From positions 67,802-131,801 of the forward strand of contig JBGTDX010000118.1 in the NCBI GenBank assembly GCA_041748075.1: 64,000 nt of DNA, written 5' to 3'. Position numbers and translations under genes: made by a program. How positions within the stretch are numbered: the stretch's first letter is position 1; each line of letters begins with the position of its first letter. Below are positions 31,955 to 40,102 of this stretch, one piece after another. The stretch is from JBGSYJ01 sp041748075. Its GTDB lineage: Bacteria; Acidobacteriota; Thermoanaerobaculia; Gp7-AA8. A model generated the notes under the pieces. It was given only the letters and a program-made list of their open reading frames with translations. It made no database searches and had not been told where the DNA came from.

Positions 31955-33766
31955 ATGAAGATTCTTTCCCTTGTCGCCCTCGCGCTGCTCGCCGGGTGCG
32001 CCAGCCCGGTGACACCGGCTCCCGCTCTCGTACCAATCGAGGGAGCTGCACCCGCGAAAGTCGTATTGATCTCCTTCGACGGAGTCGGCGCCGACGCGCT
32101 CCGGAGTCACATCGCGGCCGGGCATCTCACTTCAGGCGGATACGAAGCGATGGCGAGCGGCGGGACTACTGCTCGCCTGATTACGGTCGAGCCTTCGCTC
32201 ACCGCGCCGACGCATGTCTCGATCGTCACCGGAGCTCCGCCGCAGGTCACGGGAATCGTCTCGAACACGTACCACCTTCCGGGCACTCCGATCGGAAGTT
32301 CGGCCAGCGGCTTCGTGGGTGACATTTCCGCGGAAACACTCTGGCAGGCGGCACGACGTCAGGGCAGGAAAGTAGGAATCGTAACCTGGCCGAGTGCGGA
32401 TGCGCGCACACCGGAACGCAGCGGCGACTGGGGCCTGATCTGGACCGATCCGATCGCGCGCTCACGGATTACGACACTCAGCAGGTCGGACTTCCAGGGA
32501 GAGTGGCTCCCTCCCGGCTGGAGGGGGCAACCCGATCCGGAATCGTTCAGTCCCGTACTGACCGCACGCGTTCCATGGACGATGGCTCACAACGGAGCAA
32601 CGATCACGCGCGAGCTCGTTCTCGTTGCCCGCGACACCACAGACGACGGGGTGGTGAACTACGACCGCATCATGGTGCGGGAAGACAAGACGCCGCTTCC
32701 GGCGGATGGCGACTGGTTCGCAGTCTCGACGGACGTTCAGCGGGACGGAACGACCTATCGATACGGATCATGGTCACGCGTTCTGCGCTTTGATCCATCT
32801 CTGAACGAGACCGTGATCTATTGGGGACCGGTTGCTCGGGTGGAGGGGTATCCGGAAAGCTACCGTCGCATGATCGAGACGGAGGTCGGATTCTGGCCTT
32901 CGGATCCGGACGGATGGGCCGTGGGAGAGTGGCTGGCCGGGCGCGGAGGAATACCGCCGGAGATCTGGGCCGAACAGATGCTTCGATTCTCGAACTTTCT
33001 CACGCGGGCCACCGAGCTTTCGATCTCCAGAATGCCGTTCGATCTGCTTCTCGCCTACAACCCGACGGTAGACGAGACCGAGCACCAATTCCTTCTCGTG
33101 AACGATGCACAGTTGTACTCCACAGCGGAGAATCGCGAAAGGGCGGCGAGAGTCCGGCAACTCTCTTTTGCGAACTTCGACCGCACGCTCGCACGGCTGC
33201 GCGCGGCAACTGACCCATCGACGACCGCGCTGGTCGTGGTGAGCGATCACGGCCTCTCGCCGCTCGACTCACGGCTGACGTTGAACAAGGTGCTCGTCGC
33301 GGAGGGATTCGCGACGCAGACGGGCGATTCGCTCGACCCGTCGAGTCGATGGGCGGCGTTCACATCGGGACACATGGCGCACCTCTACCGGTTCGGCGCG
33401 GCCGACGAGCAGGAGACAACCCGGCTCGTGAGCGTTCTGACGGCGCTGCGCGCACCCGACGGAGATCCGGTCTTCGATCGCGTCGATCGTAAGACGGCGC
33501 AGCATCATCCCAACAGCGGCGACATCATGGCGTTCACCAATCCCCGATTCACGCTGAGCTCTTCTCTGCGCGGCGAGATTTTCGAGAAGACCAATTACTT
33601 CGGCCAGCATGGAGGTCTCAACCGGCATCCCCAGTTTCATGCGATCTTCGCGGCAGCCGGGGCAGGAGTTGCACCCGGGCTCGAGGCGCCACAGATTCAC
33701 CAGACCGACGTCGCGCGATTCGTGAGCCTGCTGCTCGGAATATCGCCGCCAGCCCAGGCGCAATGA
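31955..33766 (+). CDS. Lipoprotein of the type I phosphodiesterase/nucleotide pyrophosphatase family
   Basis: 603 residues. Lipobox LLAGC after ILSLVALA. Alkaline-phosphatase-superfamily fold: VVLISFDGVGADALRSH (metal Asp), EPSLTAPTHVSIVTGAPP with the Thr nucleophile, YNPTVDETEHQFLL (metal Asp and His), VVVSDHGLSPLD (metal Asp-His), and GQHGGLNRHPQF (last metal His). Likely hydrolyses phosphodiesters of nucleotides or lipids in the periplasm. ATG at 31955 with AGG seven bases before; 100 bases downstream of the amidohydrolase gene. Neighbours cdd and the amidohydrolase hint at extracellular nucleotide use. Confidence 0.88.
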   Translation: MKILSLVALALLAGCASPVTPAPALVPIEGAAPAKVVLISFDGVGADALRSHIAAGHLTSGGYEAMASGGTTARLITVEPSLTAPTHVSIVTGAPPQVTGIVSNTYHLPGTPIGSSASGFVGDISAETLWQAARRQGRKVGIVTWPSADARTPERSGDWGLIWTDPIARSRITTLSRSDFQGEWLPPGWRGQPDPESFSPVLTARVPWTMAHNGATITRELVLVARDTTDDGVVNYDRIMVREDKTPLPADGDWFAVSTDVQRDGTTYRYGSWSRVLRFDPSLNETVIYWGPVARVEGYPESYRRMIETEVGFWPSDPDGWAVGEWLAGRGGIPPEIWAEQMLRFSNFLTRATELSISRMPFDLLLAYNPTVDETEHQFLLVNDAQLYSTAENRERAARVRQLSFANFDRTLARLRAATDPSTTALVVVSDHGLSPLDSRLTLNKVLVAEGFATQTGDSLDPSSRWAAFTSGHMAHLYRFGAADEQETTRLVSVLTALRAPDGDPVFDRVDRKTAQHHPNSGDIMAFTNPRFTLSSSLRGEIFEKTNYFGQHGGLNRHPQFHAIFAAAGAGVAPGLEAPQIHQTDVARFVSLLLGISPPAQAQ

Positions 33767-33808
33767 CAGATGACACGGTTTGATGCGACAAGCATCGTCC
33801 TGTCATTG
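33761..33808. terminator. Two-level inverted repeat between convergent genes
   Basis: Outer stem CAATGACAG (33761-33769) / CTGTCATTG (33800-33808), inner stem GATGC/GCATC (33782-33796). It overlaps the last codons of the phosphodiesterase gene and lies ahead of the convergent small gene ending at 33836. No U-tract follows, so function as a terminator is only suggested by position. Confidence 0.35.
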
Positions 33809-33835
33809 TCGAGCCTGATGGCGCCGGCTCCCGTC

Positions 33836-34093
33836 TCAATCGAGAATCTGCGGAAACTCCCAACGGGCCTCGCGCAACTCCTCCGCGATGATCTCGTCAT
33901 TCTCGAGTCCCGCAAGCTCCGGCGCTTCCCAGTTGCTCATCCACATCGGGTTCACGTATGGCAACACCGCAATCCCCGTGACGCGAATGGCGAGACCCCG
34001 CTTGTCGAACCGCTCGTTGAGATGGGCGATGACGTCAGCGGCCGTCGGAATGCCCTGGAGGTCATCGCTCACCGGAACCTCCTCCGACTTCAT
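33836..34093 (-). CDS. Small acidic protein coupled to the NtrC-type regulator
   Basis: 85 residues, unrecognised. It contains two Trp-rich spots (YVNPMWMSNWEAPEL and ELREARWEFPQ) and no signal or membrane segment. Its start codon overlaps the stop of the sigma-54 regulator gene as ATGA, so it is almost certainly translated with it. The sequence composition is normal for the window, and the length of open frame with good coupling makes it likely real. It might be a small partner or modulator of the regulator; nothing in the sequence proves this. Confidence 0.6.
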   Translation of the reverse strand: MKSEEVPVSDDLQGIPTAADVIAHLNERFDKRGLAIRVTGIAVLPYVNPMWMSNWEAPELAGLENDEIIAEELREARWEFPQILD

Positions 34094-35484
34094 CGTTCAT
34101 GAGTCTGATCATCTCTGATATCGAGCTCTTTGAGTTTGCTCAGCAGCGTCCTGTACCCGATGCCGAGCTTTTCCGCCGCTTCCGCCCTGCTCGTGCTGCT
34201 CTCCAGGGCCAACGCGATACTGGCCCTTTCCACCAGCGACACCGCGCGAGAGGTCGCGTCGGCGAGAGTACCGGACAGATCCACGACGCTCCCGATCCCC
34301 GCTCCTGAAGCGCCTCCGCTCGATTGTATGATGAGATCGCGCGGTTCGATCAGGTTCCGTTCGCAGAGGATCACAGCGCGTTCGATACAGTTTTCCAGTT
34401 CACGCACATTCCCGGGCCAGTCGTAGTCGCGAAGAAGCTGCGCAGCCTCCGAAGTGATTCCGACGCCGGGCTTTCCGATCTCCGCTCCGATCTTCGCCAG
34501 AAAATGGCGGATCAGCGCGTCAATGTCGCCCCGGCGCTCTCGAAGCGGCGGCACGACAACCGGAAACACATTGATTCGAAAGAACAGATCCTCACGAAAC
34601 GTCCCCTCGCGAACCGCTTTGTCCAGGTCGCGGTTCGTCGCGCAGATGATGCGTACATTCGCGGTGAGTGTCGTCACGCCGCCGATCCGTTCGAACTTCC
34701 GCTCCTGCAGAACGCGCAGAATCTTGGACTGCGTTCCGACGCCCATTTCTGCGATCTCGTCGAGAAAGATCGTACCGGAATCCGCGAGATCGAACTTCCC
34801 CATCTGCCTCGACGCTGCCCCCGTGTACGCTCCCTTCTCGTGGCCGAACAGTTCATTCTCGATGAGCGTATCGGGGATCGCAGCGCAATTGAGTGCAATG
34901 AAGGGGCGTTCCCGGCGCGGTGAGAGTTGATGCACCGCGCGCGCAAAGAGCTCCTTGCCCGTTCCGGACTCACCCAGAAGAAGCACGGTGGAATCGGTAG
35001 CGGCAACCTTCTCGATCTGCGCGGTGAGTGCTTTCATCGGCGGGGATTCGCCGATGATTGCTGGAAAGCCATGTCGCTTCTGATATTCCTCCCGCAGGAG
35101 CAGGTTCTCGAAACGCAGGCGGCGGTGATCGATCGCCCGCCGGATCAGGAGGATCAGATGGTCCAGATCGATCGGCTTCTGAATGAAGTCCCAGGCTCCG
35201 AGCTTCATCGCCGTCACGGCATTCTCGACGGTTCCAAACGCCGTCATGACGATTACAGGACAATCGGGGTCCAGTTCCCTGGCTTCGCTCAGGATCTCGA
35301 TCCCGTCTTCGCCAGGCAGTCGCAAGTCGGTCAGAATGGCTGTATAGCGCCGGCCATCGCGAAGCCGGCGGATCGCCTCCGAGCCGGAAGTCACCCAGTC
35401 GACTTCGAATGATTCGGACGAGAGCGCATCCTCGAGCATCCGGCCGAGGGAGTCTTTGTCTTCTGCAAGCAGGATGGTGGTCAT
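34090..35484 (-). CDS. NtrC-family sigma-54-dependent response regulator
   Basis: 464 residues from the ATG at 35484 (35493 is an alternative). Receiver domain (TTILLAEDKDSLGRM; phospho-acceptor Asp in ILTDLRLPGEDG; Thr and Lys in VIVMTAFG and FIQKPID), AAA+ domain with Walker A GESGTGKELFA, sigma-54 contact loop GAYTGA (a common variant of GAFTGA), SGTIFLDEIAEM, and a Fis-type helix-turn-helix at the C-terminus (RAEAAEKLGIGYRTLLSKL). Co-transcribed with a ThiE/TenI-like gene upstream and a small gene downstream. No kinase is adjacent; the PilS-like kinase at 293-1972 is the only orphan kinase in the window. Confidence 0.94.
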   Translation of the reverse strand: MTTILLAEDKDSLGRMLEDALSSESFEVDWVTSGSEAIRRLRDGRRYTAILTDLRLPGEDGIEILSEARELDPDCPVIVMTAFGTVENAVTAMKLGAWDFIQKPIDLDHLILLIRRAIDHRRLRFENLLLREEYQKRHGFPAIIGESPPMKALTAQIEKVAATDSTVLLLGESGTGKELFARAVHQLSPRRERPFIALNCAAIPDTLIENELFGHEKGAYTGAASRQMGKFDLADSGTIFLDEIAEMGVGTQSKILRVLQERKFERIGGVTTLTANVRIICATNRDLDKAVREGTFREDLFFRINVFPVVVPPLRERRGDIDALIRHFLAKIGAEIGKPGVGITSEAAQLLRDYDWPGNVRELENCIERAVILCERNLIEPRDLIIQSSGGASGAGIGSVVDLSGTLADATSRAVSLVERASIALALESSTSRAEAAEKLGIGYRTLLSKLKELDIRDDQTHER

Positions 35485-35497
35485 CGATTCCACCGCA

Positions 35498-36091
35498 TCA
35501 GCACTCTCTCACAGCGCGCACGATCGGCTCGAGGGGGCGATCGAGGAGAAACATCGTGATCGCTGCAACTCCCTCGAGTCCCGAACCGCAAAGATGCTGC
35601 AGATTCTCGAGAGAGATCCCGCCGAGTGCGAACGTCGGCCCGCCGGCGGCAGCCATGCGCATCTCGTCCATCGTCACCGCGGGCTCTCCCGGCTTGGACC
35701 TGACCTGGAATACGGGTCCGAGCAGAACGTAGTCCGCCCCCTCACTTTGTGCGCTGGACGCGTCCAGGAGCGAGTGACAGGAGCGGCCGACAATGAGCGC
35801 CGGATCCACCGCGCGTGCGGCTTCGACAGGCATGCCGCGGGACGTGAGGTGCACGCCGTCGGCTCGTGCAGCGGAGGCGATGTCGGGCCGGCCATTGACG
35901 AGGAACCGTGGACCGTCAATGGGAATGATCGCGCGGCAGCGTTCGGCGGCCCGCATGAGCGCCGCTCCCTCGAGCTTTCTGGCGCGGAGCTGAATGAAGT
36001 CGACCCCCGAGTCGCTCAGCTCGGACAGACGACGGAAGAACTCATCCTCGCCGGCTACCGAATCGAAGTCGGCGATGGCATAACTCTTCAT
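35498..36091 (-). CDS. ThiE/TenI-like TIM-barrel protein
   Basis: 197 residues of the thiamine phosphate synthase superfamily: VDFIQLRARKLEGAALMRAA, RFLVNGRPDIASAARADGVH, VGRSCHSLLDASSAQSEGAD, YVLLGPVFQVRSKPG, FALGGISLENLQHL. Compared with the second ThiE in this window, the signature VNDRxDLA is VNGRPDIA and the phosphate-binding region is less typical, which fits TenI (thiazole tautomerase) or a divergent ThiE. It overlaps the upstream membrane-protein gene by four bases and sits five bases before the regulator ORF. Confidence 0.8.
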   Translation of the reverse strand: MKSYAIADFDSVAGEDEFFRRLSELSDSGVDFIQLRARKLEGAALMRAAERCRAIIPIDGPRFLVNGRPDIASAARADGVHLTSRGMPVEAARAVDPALIVGRSCHSLLDASSAQSEGADYVLLGPVFQVRSKPGEPAVTMDEMRMAAAGGPTFALGGISLENLQHLCGSGLEGVAAITMFLLDRPLEPIVRAVREC

Positions 36092-36348
36092 TGTCCGCGG
36101 CTCGAGAACTGATCACGCCTTGCCTGGAGCATGTCCAGAAGGTCGCGAATTCCAATGAGCAGATGAAGAAAACCGAATCCGGATACGAGTCCACGGAAGT
36201 ATGGATTGGTCGCGATCGCCGTGATGGAGGGAGCGTAGGTCAGGAGCGGATTTCCCAGCCAGAAGCGGGTCCATGGCGCGAGAATGAAAAAGAAACCGGC
36301 TTCCAGACAGTAGAGGATGAAAAAGACCCGCAGCGCCATTGGCTCCAT
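36088..36348 (-). CDS. Small membrane protein, unknown function
   Basis: About 86 residues from an ATG at 36348 (an in-frame ATG upstream at 36399 is less likely). Three hydrophobic segments: VFFILYCLEAGFFFILAPW, PSITAIATNPYFRGLVSGFG and the stretch FLHLLIGIRDLL. Resembles short uncharacterised membrane proteins found beside metabolic genes. First gene of the apparent minus-strand operon with the ThiE/TenI-like gene, the NtrC-type regulator and the small 85-residue protein. Confidence 0.6.
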   Translation of the reverse strand: MEPMALRVFFILYCLEAGFFFILAPWTRFWLGNPLLTYAPSITAIATNPYFRGLVSGFGFLHLLIGIRDLLDMLQARRDQFSSRGQ

Positions 36349-36446
36349 TGTAGGAGCGGCAGCAGGCAGGGCGCAATGCGAATGGCTGCCGGAAGGCAAG
36401 AAACCGAGGATTGCGGGCGGCGAAGACCCGCAATCCTCTCAACCCA

Positions 36447-38663
36447 TCAGTCCTTCTTGATCCGGCTTCGCGACGGACTCTCCGAAGGGGCCGGCTTCGA
36501 GGACTCTTTCGCAGGCCGCTCGACCCGCGCCGGAGCAGAACTCTCTTTCGGCGCTGGACGCTGGACACGCGAAGGCGCCGGCCTTTCGGCCGGCTTGCTC
36601 TCGGTGCGTGGCGATACGGTTCTCGGCGGGGACCCGCTTTCCCGGACGCGCGGTGTCACGCGCACTCCACCGATGCCGTCAATGACCTGACGGGGTACGG
36701 CACGGGGAGGCGGCGTGGCTCGCTGCACCGGTTCGCGACTCTGCGTCTCGGAGGTGCTGGCGGTCTCACCACTGTTGCCAGATCTCTGGTTCGAGGATTG
36801 CCGCCAGTTTTCCCGCCTGAGGGACGAAGCGCTGGAGTCCGACCGCGGCGTCACTGTCGGACGCACGACAGCGGGACGCTCGACCGAACGCGGCTCCACC
36901 GTGGGACGCTCGACTTCAGGGCGACGCCACTCCGTGTCGCGTGCCGGTGCTTTCCGTTCAGGAGTTGCCTTCTGCTCCGGCGCCTGAACAGGCTTGCGCT
37001 CGACCGCATCCCGACGAATGGTTCCAATCCCGGAGTTCGGCGCAGGCGCCGGCTTCGCTTCGGACTCAGTCGTGCGCGGCGTGGCACCCCGCCAGACAGT
37101 TCCCCTGGAGGGTTGCGTCGACTCAGTCCGCGTCCTCTCGGGTGCAACCTGCTCTCCGCCACGACGCAGCCGTCCTGCCGCAGTGTCCGCAGGCGAAGCT
37201 GTCGAAGGTGCGAGAACCGAACGATCCACTGTCGCTCCGCCAGAAGAGGGCAACAGAGCCGAGCGACCTGAGTCTGCGGTCTGCCCCCGCGTCAGGCGTT
37301 CTTTGATAGTGGTCGAAAGCTCAGGGTCACGACGGAAAAAAGGAGTTAAATCCGCCGTGGACCCCGAACCCTCGTTGCCGGTACCACTTCCGATCCCGCG
37401 GCGTGCGATTCTCGACACCGCGGAAGCCGGATCTTTGATTTCATCGCGCGTGAGACGGATTCCGCCCGTCACCAGCGAACCGTCGCCCCTCGTGAGGCGG
37501 CCACGGATCGCATCAGTAGTCAGTGCGGCACGGTCGATCCTCCTCGAGACGAGGCCGTCCGGTGTCACGAACGTCCAGGGAGCCAGGTCGGTATCCCAGA
37601 GTCGCACGCGACCGTGGAAACCGAATCCCACCTGGAAGCTGGAGAACCGGTGCCTGTTGTAGCCCCACGCGTAGTAAGGCGGATAGCAGTCATACCATCC
37701 GGAGGGAACCCAGCCGATGTAGCTCGGCCCGTACGCCCAATAGACCCAGGCATGCGAGTAGCCTCCGCCGGGAAGCCACACCCATCCGTAATGCGGCATG
37801 TAGGACCAGCGTCCGTAGTGGTAGGGCACCCAGCCCCAGGGCTCACTGGAGACCCACACGAGACCGCCATAGCGGCTGTGCACCCAGCGTCCGTAGTGGT
37901 AGGGGCGCCAGCCGATCGAAACATGGGGGCGCCAGACATGGGTTCTGTACGTATCGACGTAAATCCACGTTCCATGAGTGTTCAAAGAACGATCAGCGTA
38001 CGCGAGACGCCGGTCGAGATACCGGCTCGAGGACGACCGGTATCCTTCGGCACGATCGAGATACCAGCGTTCGAAATCGTTGATGCCGCTGTATGCGAGC
38101 GAGACCGTCTCGATGTCCCGGTCGTCGATGGTCGCCTGCTGGCCTCGACGCAGCCGCCGGTCTCCGAAAGGCGTCCTGACCTCGAGTGTCCCTTCATAAA
38201 CAGAAACGATGTCGCGACCTCGACCGTCCGAATCGACTCCATAAATCGCATCCTCGGAGCTCACGTAACTCGCATTGACGGTGTCGAGCCGCAATGGAGT
38301 ACTGTCTTCCGAAAGGCGGTGAACAATCAGCAGGCCGGCCTGCAACTCGACGATGGTCTGATCGTCCTCACCCTCATAACTGTCGAGAATCGAGAGGAAA
38401 CGGATCGTCGTGCTGCGGTCGAGCGCCAGGATGTTCCCGTCGGCAAGCATGATCTCAGACCGGCCGCGCCGGTCCGTTTCGATGACGTCGCCGGGGAAGA
38501 CCGGAATGTTGATCGCGGCCTCGACCCCTTCGTCATCCCCCGCCTGACGGATCAGTGTTCCGCCCTCGTCGAAGGTGAAATAGGACTGATGCTTCGAGTC
38601 CGCCCATAGTGGGAGGGCGAGAGCGAAAACCAGTGCCGGAACCAGAAATCTGAGTTTTCTCAT
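36447..38663 (-). CDS. Secreted FecR-domain protein with Tyr/Trp-rich repeats and Pro/Arg/Glu-rich tail
   Basis: 738 residues. Signal peptide (FLVPALVFALALPLWA) cleaved before DSKHQSYF. A FecR-type beta domain (~40-190; VFPGDVIETDRRGRSEIMLA, STTIRFLS, LQAGLLIVHRL, VYEGTLEVRTPFGDRRLRRG) is followed by a region of repeated Trp/Tyr motifs (WRPYHYGRWVHSRYGGLVWV, WGWVPYHYGRW, YMPHYGWVWLPGG) of the DUF6600 type. The last ~300 residues are low-complexity, rich in Pro, Arg, Glu and Ser. The ATG at 38663 has AGGAGA eight bases upstream. Here FecR is not tied to an anti-sigma system; no sigma factor is adjacent. Confidence 0.82.
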   Translation of the reverse strand: MRKLRFLVPALVFALALPLWADSKHQSYFTFDEGGTLIRQAGDDEGVEAAINIPVFPGDVIETDRRGRSEIMLADGNILALDRSTTIRFLSILDSYEGEDDQTIVELQAGLLIVHRLSEDSTPLRLDTVNASYVSSEDAIYGVDSDGRGRDIVSVYEGTLEVRTPFGDRRLRRGQQATIDDRDIETVSLAYSGINDFERWYLDRAEGYRSSSSRYLDRRLAYADRSLNTHGTWIYVDTYRTHVWRPHVSIGWRPYHYGRWVHSRYGGLVWVSSEPWGWVPYHYGRWSYMPHYGWVWLPGGGYSHAWVYWAYGPSYIGWVPSGWYDCYPPYYAWGYNRHRFSSFQVGFGFHGRVRLWDTDLAPWTFVTPDGLVSRRIDRAALTTDAIRGRLTRGDGSLVTGGIRLTRDEIKDPASAVSRIARRGIGSGTGNEGSGSTADLTPFFRRDPELSTTIKERLTRGQTADSGRSALLPSSGGATVDRSVLAPSTASPADTAAGRLRRGGEQVAPERTRTESTQPSRGTVWRGATPRTTESEAKPAPAPNSGIGTIRRDAVERKPVQAPEQKATPERKAPARDTEWRRPEVERPTVEPRSVERPAVVRPTVTPRSDSSASSLRRENWRQSSNQRSGNSGETASTSETQSREPVQRATPPPRAVPRQVIDGIGGVRVTPRVRESGSPPRTVSPRTESKPAERPAPSRVQRPAPKESSAPARVERPAKESSKPAPSESPSRSRIKKD

Positions 38664-38885
38664 CGTACTTCTCCTAATCCGCCCAGTCGGAAATGCGGGT
38701 GACATGCCACGAGACCTAAAACCACTAAGGCTTTAATATCAGTAGGATACGCCCTGAAGAGCCCGCCTCGAGCATCCGGGAATTCCTCTACAGAGGACAC
38801 TGCGTCACCCGCAGGTGTCAGGGAGCTTTAGTTATTAGACTATAACGGGTTGCGGGGAGGAATCATTTCTTGCCGCCTGGGTGAA

Positions 38886-38963
38886 GAATTCAGAATTCAG
38901 AATGAAGAAAGAAGACTGGCCCTGGTCCTTTCTGCATTCTGAATTCTAAATTCTCAATTCTCC
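38886..38963. repeat. Inverted heptamer arrays H4 (GAATTCA type)
   Basis: Left arm 38886-38904: (GAATTCA)x2 then GAATG. Right arm 38935-38963: CATTC then TGAATTC, TAAATTC, TCAATTC, TCC. The arms pair over 19 bases with one mismatch; AGAAAG/CTTTCT in the 30-base loop extends the stem. The right arm ends next to the stop codon of aroK (38964), so it could act as a terminator of the acc-thiE-aroK operon on the minus strand. Confidence 0.85.
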
Positions 38964-39479
38964 TCAACTCCGTCGCATCCGTTCGCGCGGCAACTCGAGA
39001 ACAATCCGTTCCACAATCTCGGCGGTCGACTGCTCTTCACGAATCTCCACGGTCACGTCGGCAAGCCGGTAGTATTTGAGCCGGTGCATGAAAAGCCCAT
39101 GCGCGGCGCTCTCGTCGTGAAACATCGGCCGTTCCGCCGATTTGTCCTGAATCCTGCTGACGAGCAACGGAAACGGCGCTGAAAGGTAGACGGAGAAACC
39201 CTCGGACTTGATGAGCTGAATGTTGTCCTCGAAGGTAAAGGTACCGCCCCCCGTGGCGATGACACCGCTTTCGACGTACTTCGTGGTGCGAAGAAGATCG
39301 CGCTCGCGCTTGCGGAACCATGGCTCGCCCTGGGCGGCGAAGATCTCCTTGACGGACATCTTCTCGGCCGACTCGACCAGGTCGTCGAGATCGAAGAACG
39401 GAGTTTCGAGCCGTCGTGCGAGCTCCCGTCCCGTCGTCGTCTTTCCAGCGCCCATGAAGCCGATGAGGAAAATCTTCAT
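38964..39479 (-). CDS. aroK: Shikimate kinase
   Basis: Phosphorylates shikimate at the 3-OH in the chorismate pathway. 171 residues, normal size. Walker A GFMGAGKTTTGRELA, shikimate-binding FFDLDDLVESAEKMSV and IFAAQGEPWFRKRERD (the F-R-x-E element), GVIATGGGTFTFED (GGG motif), and lid Arg region (SAERPMFHDE). Overlaps thiE by four bases; last gene of the operon TPR-roadblock-accB-accC-thiE-aroK. Confidence 0.94.
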   Translation of the reverse strand: MKIFLIGFMGAGKTTTGRELARRLETPFFDLDDLVESAEKMSVKEIFAAQGEPWFRKRERDLLRTTKYVESGVIATGGGTFTFEDNIQLIKSEGFSVYLSAPFPLLVSRIQDKSAERPMFHDESAAHGLFMHRLKYYRLADVTVEIREEQSTAEIVERIVLELPRERMRRS

Positions 39480-40102
39480 CGGGAGAGTCCTGCGGCGAGC
39501 ATCAGGGCGGAAGCGTTCCCGACGATGTCGTCCGAGGCGTAGAGAGCCGAGATGACGGCAGCGGAGTCGGCTCCCGCATCGAGCACCGATTCGATGTTCG
39601 ACGCGTCGATGCCGCCGATGGCGATGATCGGTTTGTCCGTCCCGGCACGGATCCGGGACAGGACAGCGGTGCCGAGCGCCTCGCGGACATTCTTCGTAGG
39701 CGAGCGGAAGATCGGGCCGATGGCGACGTAGTCGATCTCGTCGCGCCGGGCGGCATCGATGGCTTCGCTGACGTCATGCGTCGAGTAGCCGATCAGGAGT
39801 TGTCTCTCGCCGGCGACCAGCCGGGCGCTTCGGGGGTCGAGGTCCGTCTCCCCCAGATGCACGCCGTCCGCAGCACACGCCAGCGCGAGATCGACTCGAT
39901 CATTTACGAAGAGTCTCGTGCCTTCCGGGATCATGGTTCTGGCGCGCACCAGATCGATGTAGAGCCGGTCGTCATGCGAGGTCTTGTCTCGAATCTGAAT
40001 CCAGCGTACTCCTGCCGCCACGAGCTGCGCCACATCCTCACACGGTGAGGTCGGTCGCGTGAGTGCGTACAGCGGAGGAACGTCACACCGGTGGAGCTTC
40101 AC
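39476..40102 (-). CDS. thiE: Thiamine phosphate synthase
   Basis: Couples the thiazole and pyrimidine phosphates to thiamine phosphate. 208 residues with all family markers: VRWIQIRDKTSHDDRLY, RLFVNDRVDLALACAADGVH, LGETDLD, LLIGYSTHDVSEAIDAAR, DYVAIGPIFRSPTKN (phosphate loop), IIAIGGIDASNIESVLDAGA. Overlaps both accC and aroK by four bases, so it is expressed from the acc operon rather than a thiamine operon. No TPP riboswitch was recognised, as expected for an internal gene. A second, more divergent paralogue is at 35498-36091. Confidence 0.92.
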   Translation of the reverse strand: MKLHRCDVPPLYALTRPTSPCEDVAQLVAAGVRWIQIRDKTSHDDRLYIDLVRARTMIPEGTRLFVNDRVDLALACAADGVHLGETDLDPRSARLVAGERQLLIGYSTHDVSEAIDAARRDEIDYVAIGPIFRSPTKNVREALGTAVLSRIRAGTDKPIIAIGGIDASNIESVLDAGADSAAVISALYASDDIVGNASALMLAAGLSR

